Assembly: GCA_033063855.1 (NCBI GenBank)
Contig: CP093830.1
Span: forward strand, 17,422,854-17,486,853
DNA: 64,000 nt
Direction: 5' to 3'
Source of the DNA: Smittia aterrima
Lineage: Eukaryota > Arthropoda > Insecta > Diptera > Chironomidae
Part shown: piece by piece, positions 1-13,210 of the stretch
Layout of the letters: the number at the start of each line of letters is the position of its first letter
Numbering within the stretch: the stretch's first letter is position 1
The notes under the pieces: generated by a model
What the model was told of the DNA's origin: nothing
The model's database searches: none
What the model saw: the letters and a program-made list of their open reading frames with translations, nothing else
Made by a program: the position numbers and the translations under genes

Positions 1-3000
1 GCTAGTTGTTCCGCAAAATCGGAATTGCTGCTCAGATCTAACTCGATAGAAAAGGAATAGTTTGTTAATGGATGTAATTTATTGGGGTCATGCTTCATTA
101 GAATTCATGAAGAACTGAAGAGCAATGAAGGTCTTTCGAATCGAAGTGAGAAGAGAAGAATCCAAGACAAGACCTACATCAAACACTTCACTCGATTGAT
201 AAATGATTTAACTATTTACACTCCCAACAAACATCTCGCGCCTAGAATCAACTCATGATTTCATCGGAAAGACAAATATTTTGAATGGAATCGTCTTCGG
301 GGAATGAAAAGTGTAACAAGAACAAAAAAGTCTGTTTTTCGGCTTATGCCATTGTTCGCTTGGCATTGCTTTCTTAAAAATATAAATATGAATATAGTTA
401 TGGCCAAAAGAGAAGAAAGGAAGATGATAATAATAAAACGATACACACAGCAACATACAAAATTTATTAGCCAATAAATTGGAATTAAGTTTAATCAAAA
501 CGGCAAACAAGAATAAAAATGGTTTTATAAATAAAATTTATGTACACATTATGTGCTACACATACGGACGACGAGAGTGGACAGTCCAGTATTTCTCCAG
601 TGTTTACTAAATTGTGCAAAGCGAAGGGAAAACATTAAAATAATTTTTTTATAATCAACGCTCTTGAGGATTGGCACAGGTTAAGCTCTTTAATAATTAA
701 ATTCTACTCGATTTTATTGACAACAAACAGCAAACAACTTTATGACTGACTCGAAAAATTATTAAATTTGCTAATATTCTCTCCCTCGTTTACGATGATC
801 AAACAGAGCATTCTTCTCCACTGCGTTTAATTTGGATCTGCTTTGGAATCATAAGTTTACGATTTCTTTCTTATTCGTTTTGACATTTTAAAACTCAAAC
901 CACATTTATCGTCTCCCTAGACTCATAAAACGTCTTTAATCCGCAGCGTAAAAGATCAGCAGACGCGAAGTTAATTCAAGGACATGAAGAAATGATTTTT
1001 TTTCTTTTCGTTTGAAAAACTTCCGCTCAACAGTTGATCAGTCGAGAGAGCGGATTCTCCAACAGCTCTAATTGATAAAATAATTTATCTTTCACGAAGT
1101 GTTTGAGCAGAGAAGAATGAAGACTCACATTAAAAGCCATTGATAAATATAATAATGATCATCAGGTTGGAGGTTGCACCTTGTTGTATTAATCAAATAC
1201 TTTTATAGTCAGAGAGAGAGATAAGTTTTGAAGATTTACCGAAACGCTTGGATTCACCTCTTGTTGAATATCTTTAAAATGAAACAGCGGGTGTTAAATG
1301 GCTTGTGATATTGCTGCTTAGAGAAAATAATCCGAATTCCTCTCTCGCCACGTGAGTTGCCTCGGAAATTGTGACGGAGGTTCTGATGACACTAACGACT
1401 CGCGAGTCAATGAATCCTCGAATTCGAAGGGATCTGCGCAAATTGCTTGATTGAGATGCGTTTACTTTATGACAATACTTATCGCTCATCTCTCCTTCTG
1501 ACAATTGTGAATGTGAAACAATAAAGAAAAGTATTCTTGTGCCTTTCTAGATCATACAAAAGCAGGAAATAAAGCTAACAAAACTGCATTCTCACTGCAT
1601 TCTCTGACATAAGAGAGAAGGTAGATGTGTTTCTCGTTTTCCATTTCTTTGTTTCCTTCATTGTCACACGCAAAATGGAAGGTATTCAGAGATAAACAGT
1701 CGCAGACAATGGGAATTTTCGAAAAAGAAGAACGGAGATGGATACGCCGGGGAAAACAAGTAAATTGGACACCATGGAAACAAACTTTTATAAATTGTCT
1801 TTGAGAAAGGAAAACAACGAAGCTTTGTCTTCAGAGGAGAAAGAGAAAACGAGGCAATAGAGTTCTTTTTTGTTGTTACGTGGTTCATTCATAATTGGAA
1901 AATAATTTTTTAAAATCCTCTGCTGTTTCTTCTTTTTTTTTCTTGCGAAATGTTTGTAAGGATTCGATTCAGAATACGAAACGAAAGCGAGAGAGAAAGA
2001 AAGGGATTTGAGAAAACATTGAATATGACACGCAAAACTCAATTTTCATTGTGCACGAACCTTTGTCAAACGATAATCTTCGATCTATTGATTGCTCTCA
2101 TCATTCATTCATTCGGTTTCTTGTTGCTTCGGTTGAGGACTTTTTTTAAGGATAAATTTCGTGCGTGTTTTAGCACTCAACAGATGTCACGTTGATTGAA
2201 GGACACTCTGCGGATCAAGACGACGAGAAGTTTCTAGTAGACAGATGCTCTGTCAAGGATCAGATCTTAATTGAGGAAAAGAAGGTAACTCCCAAGCTTC
2301 TCTCATGAATGCGAAAATTATTCACGAAGAAAGTATCGATTACATGCAATTCGATTGTTCTCAAGAAATCAGAGCTGTATCTGCATAAATAATTTATCGT
2401 CTGTTGTAGTTGAAATTCGTTACAAGCGATCAAAGGCAATAAATTATGATCAGCCGATTAAAGACGTTGCGCCGCCAAAAAAGACTTCAAATTAGACTTG
2501 AGTCTCGAACATCAATTGAATTTCGTTTCTCAATGAAATATTTGAATAAATTCCATAAATATCTTTAAGATCATTCATAATTTCATTTTATTTGTTGTCT
2601 AAGTATTCACTTCAGCGCTCGAAAAAGTATTTTTTGTCTATTATTCCCAGAGAGATCCGAAAGAAAAAAGTTTTCATGAATAGAAGAGAAGGAGAAGAAG
2701 AAACGTGGTTAGAAACGAAACAACTTAATAAAACACATTATTTATTAACAATTTCTGATATGTTCTCGTTCGGTTCTTGCTTTTGCTGAATGGAGCTCAA
2801 TCGACTTTGATGAAATTCCTTTCTAACGATCGAAAGACGAGCGCCTTACGAAGGGATAATGAACAAAAGGCAAAGCGCGCTTTTTACTTGAAAAGGAGAA
2901 AATTCTTTTGAAGATTCAAAGGATTTACGAGTATTGATGTTCATTGAAGAGTTTCATCTTTTAAAGATCTCATCGAACATGAATTGAAGGTATTTTGCAT

Positions 3001-6000
3001 AAACTTCCGCTCAATCGAGCAATTAAGAATCATTTCAATTTATCATTCTTAACTTTGCAAAGGTATCGATGTCGTCTCATGAATTCAGAAGTTGCCGAAA
3101 CGATTCCATCAGAGCTCGCTGACTGTTTACACTTTTTTGTTCATTAAAACTCGATAGAGTGATTTTGTATTTCATTGAGCCGCGCAAGAATCTCTTTGTT
3201 GCCACTTCTCTTCGCTGCTCATCCAACTCAACGACCATTCACTCGAAGCTCAAAACAATTTTTAAATTGTTATTTTTATTCAACAAGTTAAGTTCTACAC
3301 ACAGAGAGCCGAATGTACAATAATTAACAATGAAAATCAATAAATTTTTGTTCGAGAAAAAAAAACAGAAAACGAGAATTTCAACAAAACAACGAACGAG
3401 AATCCAAAATCTCTATTTTATTCGTTTCCTGTTTATTCAAGTTTGCCGGGGCTCGGTGAAGAAGAATTGATTATTGCGCATAGAACAAAAATCACTGAAT
3501 TGTGATGATTTCTTTGTTGTGATTATGTGAGATCCAAAAAGCGACCGACAGGGTTTTTATTCCACCTACGATTTGCACGTCGTTTTATAAATTGCCTCTG
3601 CATTCTTCCCTGGTTCCGATCAATTTCATCGATTTTCAGCTTTTTTGTGTGTCTCTTAAGTCTTTCAAAGACACAAGAGAGCTAACACCTACAATTCGAC
3701 TTTTATACCTGTAAACTTTTATTTTTGCCATTGATTCTCTGAATGGTAATTTCTCCATTCGAGCCTATGAGTGTTACCAAGAAAAACCTGTAAATTAAAG
3801 AGGAAAAATGTTGTGAACAATGATCGAGATGTTGGTGAATGAAAAGTTCTAAAATTCTTTGTTTGACATACAAAAAGTCTTTTCCTTTGAGGTGATTGTT
3901 AAGAAATAATGTGAGAGCTCATTTCTATTGAAGGTTGACGAGCTTACTCACTTGGACATCACACTCGGACGTACCCTAAGTGAGGAACCCTGCAATTCTT
4001 TTCTTTATTTCATGTCAGAATGAAAAGGAAGTTGATCTATTGCACATTCATGGCTTCGTGTCATAGAGCGGAGATAAATGTTTCATACTTTTCTGTTGAT
4101 TCTTCTCACAAGACTGAACGACGCTCAAAACAGTTTGCAACTGTTTAAATCTTTAACTAACTGCAAAAAAAAAGAAATTTTTATTGATTCGAAACCGTAA
4201 AAAATTGAGTTGTTAACTGCAGAAACGCCCAGTTTTTAAATGATCTCGATCCAGCTTCCATTCAAATGCATGCGCAATAAATTTAATGTGCAATTCTGCT
4301 GTTTCCAGCGGCTAAGGCTGAAAGGGTGAAAATTTAATAAATTTAAAATTTATACTTTTTGCGGCTTGGAAGTGAATTAATCATTCGAGTAACGACTCAA
4401 TTCATTTTCTTTAACTGATCCATTTGGAAATTGGAAATTAATAATCGTGCGAGCATGTTTGCTCTTAATGGAATTCCTGTAACGATTTTAATCGACTCGA
4501 ATACATTTTCTGTGATATTCTCAAGCCATATGGCGAATTGCTACTTCGCACAGCAATCATTGCTCTCATTCAAAGGCAAATAAATGTTAAAATAGTTTCC
4601 AAGCAAAAGATCTTTTTCGCAAGAACTCTCTATTCACATCATAAATATTCATGAGGACAATGCGCATAACTGAACTGAATTGTCTGACAACCCCTTCGAT
4701 GCAAAATATAAGAAAACTTGTAGATCAAGAAATCTAATTAAAATTTATTCATTTCTATTATGATGTCAATCGATATTTGTGCCGAGCGTTTTAGTTTCGG
4801 GGCGTAAGAAAATGTCGCTTTTTGTTATTTTAACTTTTCAATCAATTGCCAAGCCGAGCTCCTTTCTCTCTCGTCTTGTGTCACCCGACAATCGTTTCAC
4901 CCTTTTCTTGATTTAAATCTCTCCTCATAACAATAAGATTGTGATCTGGTGCGCGAGAGAACTTGCCTTCAAAGTCTTCGAATTTCAATTATTCATTTAT
5001 GCAATTTCTTTTCACAGACGATTGCAGAAAAAATATTGATTTTCTTAAGTTTCACGTCAGATTAAAACTTTCTAAGAAGAAGGGAGATTTTCGCAATGAA
5101 ATTGAAGCCCTTTTCTCATGACGTTGTCATTGTAATTTAATTTCATGCAATTTTAAAATTAAAAATACGAAATTTCGTTTCTCGTGTGATTTTTTGAGAT
5201 GAAATCTTCAAATTACAAAATGCTTGAAATGAGATTACACGAGACTTAAAGCGCGATGAGTAGATCTAAACGACAATATCACAAGAAAAGCTTCTCTATC
5301 ATTTGCTGACCACTCTGATTCTGAATGAGGAGCTAGCTGCAGATTATCACTTGTAATCCTTTAACATAATTCACTCTGAAATCTTTTTTTTTGGCACAGA
5401 AATAAATCGATATTGCGGGGAATAATCATCAACAGGTGGTGTGTTCGTTTTGTCCTCTCTCTCGGACGTTCCCAGTTGAGCAAATAATCTCGAAATTCTC
5501 GATGAAAAAGGATTAGATCTAAGAGGATCACGCACGATAATAACTTTTGTAATCTGTTGACCGAATTTGATTTTGTTAGAGTTCTCTTCAACCACACCAG
5601 ACAGTTTGTCACCGCACCCAAAAGTCGTTTTTCGTTTAAAAGCGTCGAACGTCGTCTGTCTAGTCAAACAAGAACTTTAAACGACAGGATTAAATCAAAG
5701 CTGCCCAATTAAATCGACCTCCAGCACATCACTCGACGGAGAAGAATTGATACCGAGAATAATTCTATTAATGTTTCTCAATCGATCATTAGGTTTCACT
5801 TGAATAAAACCATTTAAGTCAGCGCAGATTGATCGCATGTGATAAGATTTCTAATTTCTTTCATTCGGGATCGGAAAAAAATAAACTGATTTGATACTTT
5901 CCTAAACGCTTTTGTGTTTTGTGCATGAGTAACGATAAAAGGAGCGGCGAACTCTTTGTAGACTTAAATTCAATTGATTTCGCATTCACAACGAGAAAAC

Positions 6001-7812
6001 CATGGAGATTCGAATCAATCTAAATCTTGTCTGGACGAAGCAGAGTCGTAAGAATTATTCCAAGCAAGACCTTTGATTTCTCATTAAGATATTTTTCTTC
6101 GATCGATGAAACTAACTCGAATTCCACTCAAACGCATCACAAAAAAAAGGCTAATAAATGAAACACATTTCATTTCAGCAGCAGATAAAGGCAGCTCACA
6201 AGAAAATATATCAAAGCGTGTCTTTTCTTCTTTTATATCAGCCATTTTATTCCAGACGCACAATGAAACATTCCGTATTTTTATACATCAACAAAAAAGC
6301 ATTCACCTGCCTCTGCCTCGAAATTCATTTCTTATTATTACGTTTTCTTGTTACGAGTGAAAAAAAAGGTGATTTCGATGTTTTGAGAGTGAGGAGAAGT
6401 CATTTGGCTTTTGTTTGGTCGATGAAATATCGAAAGAATTTCAAAAGACAATCACGCATGAGTGAGTCGTGTGTCTCTCTAAGCTTAGAATATCACTGAG
6501 TCACTGAGTAATTAGATTTCCAATCGCTCTTCGATTTTCTGTCCCACTTTTCAACGAACCAGAACTTTATGTAAAATACTCGAGAAGGTAATCAATAATT
6601 TCTTTAAGTTTGACGACAATATTTTGTTGCATTTTTAAAGCTTCCCTCGCTCATCAATTTAGTTCGATCTTCAGTGCGCATCTTCAGGTTTTCCCCTAAA
6701 CCAGAAGCAGCAAATCATGCTGAATGAAACATCGAGCAACGTTTGTATAATTTATCATCACACACTCGCGAAAGATATTTCCATCAATGTATTCGTTTCA
6801 ATCCACGCCTACACTTTCGAAGTTCGAAAAAGTTTTATGTGAGAGAGTCTGACGAAGGGAATAAAACATGAATGAGCGTATCGTATCGGTAGTAGCTGTG
6901 GATGGAATCAGAAGCAGCATGAATATCTTTTATTGATCAAGGCATGGCGAGAATCGGCATCTTGCCGTGATCCAAATTGTGTTTATATTAAGATAATTGT
7001 TTTCTTCTTCTATTCCGCTCTCCACTAACTCGCCTACTGCTACACAATCATCGTCTTCCTCTCCTCGACGATCGCGCTGCTTTTTTATGACCCTAATCAC
7101 TCGTGTTGAGTGCGCGAGGAGTTTTTCGTCTTTATCTTTCACATAGACACACGAAATTAATTGCCAAGACTTAATGAAAAATGTTAAAAGCGAAATAAAT
7201 AATACAAGCTTAAGCAGACAGCAGCAGATGGAAACACCAACGAATCCGCTGGAAGATACACAGTGAAAAAGGCGGACGCATGCTCTTTTCCACATTACAC
7301 CGACAATCGTCGAAGAAAAAATATTTTTTTTTTCATTTTATATCGCCGTGACGACGCAACGACTCGGTTTGTGTGTATTCGAGGGCTTTCTTCGACTTGT
7401 AAGAATCGAACACATATTTTCTCATTATTATTACCAGTAAAAATTGTATTCGAATTGAAAGAAGTCAAAAACAAGTGAATAATAATAAAATGTCAGTTCT
7501 TTGAAAGATTTTTGCAAGCTTGGAGCTTTTTTTGTGTTGTTCCGCGGTTGAAACGGGAGTGCTATTTACTCAAGTAATAATTGTGGTTATTTTCTTATAA
7601 GAATTATTCTCATTGCTCAAGTCCGAGATCAATTTTCTGATTGTCAATAAAATCTTTTTTTTAAAAAAATAAATAAGTGCGAGCATTCACAAAGTTTATT
7701 GTCCCCAAAAGCCGATTTGATTAAATTTGCATAATAATCGAATGCGGAAACTCTCATTTCTCTGTTTTGATCCGACAACAAACATCAGAGAAACGCGGGC
7801 CGCATCAAGTTG

Positions 7813-7920
7813 TATAAAAAGTCAACAATAGTTGAACCTGTCATCATTTGTTTTGTGTTGAAGGAAAAAATTACAAAATATTATTCACAAACGAATCAAA
7901 GACATTCCGTTCACACAAAA
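7813..7920 (+). promoter_or_regulatory. Candidate TATA promoter and noncoding first exon
   Basis: A TATAAAAA box lies at 7813-7820. About 30 bases downstream is an initiator-like TCATCATT at about 7841. A consensus splice donor GTGAGTTG begins at 7921. That order would define a noncoding exon of roughly 80 bases that could splice to the acceptor at 13113 in front of the Sox start codon. Transcript data would be needed to settle it. Confidence 0.4.
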
Positions 7921-8473
7921 GTGAGTTGTGTGTTTGCTTAACAGCCGCTGCTTGTTCGACTGGAACTTGGGCTGGGAGATGACACGATTCTAGTCGAACT
8001 GCAATGACATAAACTTGATGCTCGTTCCCGGTAATTGTGTGTTGCGACTTTCGAATGATTTTAAATGAAAGTAGGAGCGTTTAATGTTGAGCTCAAAACA
8101 AATCAGTTTCTAACTTTTTATTGATCAATAAAGTTAATTCCCTTTTAATTGGAAAACAAAAATCTTTACGATGCAGCTGCTGAGACCTCCAAATAGATTA
8201 TTGAAAGAGATCTCTTAAAGACAAAGTCGGAGCATTAATTTATGTTTATTTTATTGCAGTCAAAGATATTTTGCGTGAAACAGGCTTAGACAGACGAGTC
8301 TGCCGCTTAAGCAAAAAGACAATTTGTTCTTCTCTAAAAGAGCGTCGAACGCGATTAATAAGATTATAAATCATTTATGTTATAAAACACACTGTAAAAT
8401 TATGAATATTTAATTTATTCGTCGAACGAGAAGGAGAAAAAAAAATGTGAAAAACTTTGATATTTTTTATGGT

Positions 8474-8674
8474 CTATAAAAGAGTGAACATAATTTAGTG
8501 CTTTTGATTTGAGAGGAAAAATAAAGATCAGACGAATAATAAAAAGTGAACGAGCGCAATGATACAGACTCCAGTTGAAAGCGACTTTATGAGATCAAGT
8601 TGTGGTTTATGAGAACACAAAGTGGAAGCGAAGTCTTATAAGCTTCACAACAAGCCCAACAAGCAGCAGTTAAA
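8474..8674 (+). promoter_or_regulatory. Second candidate TATA promoter and noncoding exon
   Basis: A TATAAAAG box lies at about 8475, and a strong donor GTGAGTGC begins at 8675. This has the same TATA-then-donor layout as the candidate at 7813 and could be an alternative leader exon of about 170 bases for the Sox gene. The evidence is positional only. Confidence 0.3.
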
Positions 8675-11600
8675 GTGAGTGCAAGCGCACGTGATCGTTA
8701 GCTGGATTTTCCATTCGAAAGCTCGAGAGAGAACTTCTAATTGGAATCGACAAAGTCATAAACTGAGGTAATCATTAGTAAACTTTAAATATCCATAAAA
8801 AATCCTTTTACGACTGTAATCGAGGAGACGACGAGAATTTTCTCTCAAGTACTTCCAATTAATTAAATGTCAATCGAGTTCTCCCTTTGTCTCGAACAAA
8901 AACTTTTGTTGAAGTAATTGGATTGAAAATTTTAATTAATTTCAAGTTGAAAACTTTTCTTCTCTGTTTGAAGATTAAAAGTTCGCGTCGCTACAACGAG
9001 TTAAAAAAGGATTTATGGGTCGAGATGAATAAATGGCCACTAATTTAGCTACTTTGTACCGAAATAAACCTCCCATTATTTGTTCGTCGAAGAACAAAAC
9101 CCGAGACAAGCACAAGCGCAATATTTTCTGAATAAATAAACCGCTGAAATATGGTCGAAGTTCTGGTATTTTGGTTATTTATGTTCAATTTATGCGCGAA
9201 ACGAGAGAAGAAAAATGCTAAATTAGTTGAATTTTCTCGCTCTCTCTCTTCTGCTGTTTTGTTTGCGTCTTGCTTCTTATGATTTATTCCAGCGGTCGAC
9301 GATCAGCGCTCGCGAAACAATAATTTCTCACACAATGCATAAATTCAATTTTTAACGCGACTAATATCGCAAACATAAATCAATGTTTCGGTGGCTGAAA
9401 ACTCGGGATATCATAACATGCCTTCAAGGTCAGACTTAAGGCACAAAACTCAAGCTCTCCAGAATAAGCACTTGATGATAATTATTCCTAACGATCCCGT
9501 CGCCGTGTGCACCTCACACTCATGACACTTTAAAATATTAAACACAAGTCGCGTTTCAATATTTTAAAGTACACGCTTCGCTCTTTAAAAGCCTTGGCAT
9601 AAATGCAATCGGCAGAAAATCTGAAAATATTTTAATGCTTTTAACCCTGATATTATGGTTTCGATCCCTCCGAATACGATGCAACGTGAATTTTCCTCCC
9701 TCGACATCGACGACGACGACGGCAAACTTTTTTTTTATTATTATTATGATGTTGTCAACGACACAACGACAAAAGAGCTCTCTGGCATATTGTCTGACAT
9801 ACAAAAACATATTTACATTCGATATGAGCGGCAGCCACCCTTCACTTTAAAACCGACGATAAGAAAATTGCAAATTAATGAAAGAAATCGGCGGAGAGCA
9901 GCGATTTCAATTAAACGTGTTCTTGAATGCGTTAACACAGCACGACTCGAATTGCAAGGATTAAAAGAATTAATTTTGGTCATTTGCAACCCTCTTACGA
10001 CACCCCACATCGAATGAAAGAAAGGGAAATCAATTCTAATGATTTTGCAGTGAGATAAATCATATTTCCAACTCAGTATCTCAATGAGCCCGCAATAAAA
10101 GGTTTTTATTGGCTATGCAAGCGAGAAAATTGTAAGTGGGTGATAATTGATCAATTTGAAGCCAAAAAAAGAACTACGCGTTTGAACTCTCACACACAGC
10201 GAATAAGCGAGCAATCGTTTGCCGACGGCAACTCGCTCGTTTCATTCACAAGCTCTCTCTCGAGAGCTTTAATGTGCTTATGAATTCATAAGCCACACAC
10301 TCGTGAATAGCAGCAGACATCAAAGTTAAATTCAATTACAGCCATAGCAACCGTCAATAGCGAATAGCAACTCATGGAATAATCATGGAAAGACACAACA
10401 TAACACCCCCTTTGGCATTAATTATTTAATTCACACTTCACATTGCTTTCAGCAACGAGAAGGAAAAAAAAGGTTCTCCGTACTTTTTAGATGATTTTAA
10501 TTAATTATTAGAGACTCTCTCGCTCTCAAGCGTTTGTTTATTCCACCTCCACTTGCTCTGCTGTGGAAACTGTGAAAAGATCTCATTTAATGAAAATTAT
10601 TCATTACCGAGCGAGTGAATGGCAACCGCAGAAATGAAAAACGACTCAAACAAAAGCAAAAACAAAAAAAAATAAAAAAGTTCAGACGAGAAAGGAAATT
10701 GTGGAAAGTAATAATTTTCCCTTATTTGAATTGATGATAAAAGACTGAAAAGGAATTGCCGTTGCTTAGCAGGCACACGCTCGTCTGATGTAATTAAACA
10801 TTGTTGCCTTAACACTCGATTCGCTGTCGATTCAATTAATTTTCCGAAAAGTTTTCTTTTGTAGCGAAATACAAACTTTAAAGGTTTCGACGTCTCTTGT
10901 TTGGCTTCTCTTTCAAATGACAAAGCTGCAAGTGATTTAATTAATTCGAATTGACAAATTCCCATTCGTAAGATCTTTGCGCCCTCAGATCGAATCGAAA
11001 CGCATCCGAATTTACATTTTTTCCATCACTTCAGTTGAGATACGATCGTCGAGACCTGCAGAGATTTAAAGGTGCGCGCTTTTCATTCACAGTCAACTCA
11101 GAAGACGTCTAATCCGTACCGCGGGTGTCTATAACACTTTTATGTGTTTTCACGAGGAGCACGAAGAATAATTTTAGAATTCTCTCTCAGCTGGATATTA
11201 ATGAATAAAAAATTATAATCATCGTCCTACCAGAAAGCGTTTGCGTTGCCGAAGACGGGAAAAAAAGAAAAGAAAGAATGAATAAAACAACAACTCACAG
11301 ATGGTCTGGACTCGAGAAACAATAAATAATCACCTTTAAAAGTTCTTTTCTTAAAGAAGAAAAGAAGCTGAAGACGTTTAGGGAGAATGGAAAGAGTTCT
11401 TACGACTTAAACAAAAGATTAAAGTGTGAAAATGTGTATTCATTTAGTTGAGGGAGAAAGAACTAAATACAGTCATCACATTCTCGTTTTCATTCACGAA
11501 AACTTTAACCAACATAGATCGCTCCGACATTCCACAACTCATTGTTCTGAGATTCTTCGATGACTCATAGTCTCAGCTCTTTCACCAGCTGCTCAAGTCG

Positions 11601-13210
11601 ATCTCATAAAATTCGATGTCGTTAGATTAACGAATTATGTTTATCTCTCTTTCTTGTTCTTCGACGATGACCAGAAAAGTGATTTGCAAGTCTGATGTGC
11701 GGAATTCCAATCAACCCAAAAAAGAAAAATGTTATTAACAATATTCACGGAACGGATCGTCATCTCTAATAATCTTTCGCTTCTCCTCCGCCATCACTTC
11801 GCTGTGTAATAAAAAACTCAGCGTGCGATTGTCCGAGTCAATTACTTCATTTCGTTTATTTCTTTCTTTATCGCTCTCTCTTGGACTCTGAGCTTTTTTA
11901 TTCAAATCGCGCAGCTACCAACTTCTCTCGTCCATTCTTCGGAAATATGATCATGACTTTACATTGTTCTTTGAAGAGCATAAAGAAATCCCGCTTTGTA
12001 AGAGATCAAGGAAGAGATTCGATAAGAAATCATGCGAGCAATTCACGAAAAAAAAAATCTCAAAATTAAAACTTCATTTCGCTGTGCGCGTCTCCCACGA
12101 TCCCGTGAAACATCAAAATATTTTTCCATGAACGCGCAAGAGACACCTCGACGAAGTAAATTTATTACTCCTCCCTGCTGGAATTAAACGAATTGCCACA
12201 GTTGAAATTGATCCCGTGTGTAACATGCCATGGAGACGACGCTTCGCACCAATGAAAGTCATTGCGAGCCCTGCGTGAGAAGAAGAGCTGCAAAAAAAAA
12301 TTAAGCTCAATCTCATTTGCTTCGTGATATGCGTGATAGCGTCATGAACCTACAACAAAGCGTAACTAATTCGCTTTCAAAGGAATGAAAGCTCTTCTTT
12401 TATTGTCGTGGCAGCTTCAAAAGAAAATTGTATCGTGTGATACAGTTTATGGCAACGAGCGCGTATCTTTCGACTCAAGGTATTTAACACCTTCTCTCTC
12501 TCTTTCCTACGTTTATGCTTTTCATGAATCAAACAGCGCAGCTCGTCTTCTTCACATCAAAGTGTCAGGGAGATTCATACATGAAATCTAATTAAATGTT
12601 TTCTCGCGTGATAGACGCGATAAATTGCCGCGCTCGACTGATGAAGTAGCCGGTTTGAGGATCGGGTTTCTCTCTTTAGGCTTTCACAGATCGTTAGAGC
12701 TTCGTTGACTCGAAAGAATTGTGAACGAGTTGGCATGAAAGAATAAATAAATTTATTGCACAACCAATTTGTAGGTATCTTGAATTAATAATTCTTCATG
12801 GCAATTAACTAAAGACATTGAGAACGTTAAAACATTAAACGACCGACTTAAGAAATCACATTCGTTGATCATCGAAACCTCGACATCAATGCTTGAAAAT
12901 ATATTTAATGGCATTCTTTGGATTCTGAGGAAGCCGCCGAAACATTCCTTAATAAAATTTATGAAAGAAATGTCTCTCCGGACTGTGCGTCCTGCTGTGC
13001 GCTCGTTCCAACGAAGAACTGAATTAATGTTTAATTAAAGAATATCTTTCGATATTTCTTTTATTCTTACTTTGCCTCTAGACACCTAATTCTGTAATTT
13101 ATGATTCTTTCAGGATCGTCAAACGTCAGCAAGCCGAAAACAGCAAGTTCTTTTGTTAATCGCATCGTCAACGGAAGTTTGATTAAGAAAAGAGAAAAGT
13201 TTTAAAGAAA

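Larger units (their letters stand above)
1..13113. other. Gene-free upstream region
   Basis: I see no supported gene in this stretch. The open frames present (for example 5371-5667 minus, 6930-7295 minus, 9655-10017 plus) lack recognisable domains and clear splice partners. The DNA is AT-rich with short GA/CT runs. Because it ends at the acceptor of the first coding exon of the Sox gene (AG at 13112-13113), at least one untranslated exon must lie upstream, so part of this region is probably the first intron and enhancer territory of that gene. SoxB genes are commonly flanked by long regulatory DNA, which fits but is inference. Confidence 0.6.

Noticed and set aside
5371..5667. 98-codon minus-strand frame with fairly protein-like content
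   Set aside because: It starts at TTG just after a stop, has no domain, no splice partner and no neighbour to belong to.
6930..7295. 121-codon minus-strand frame with a hydrophobic N-terminus
   Set aside because: Odd composition with Cys runs and low-complexity charge; no conserved motif. Most likely chance.
9655..10017. 120-codon plus-strand frame in the gene-free region
   Set aside because: It runs through GAC and TTATTA repeats that give Asp and Tyr runs, overlaps another frame on the opposite strand, and has no recognisable family.
10597..10965. 122-codon minus-strand frame
   Set aside because: Phe/Leu-rich end from AAAAG runs; no domain and no start context of note.
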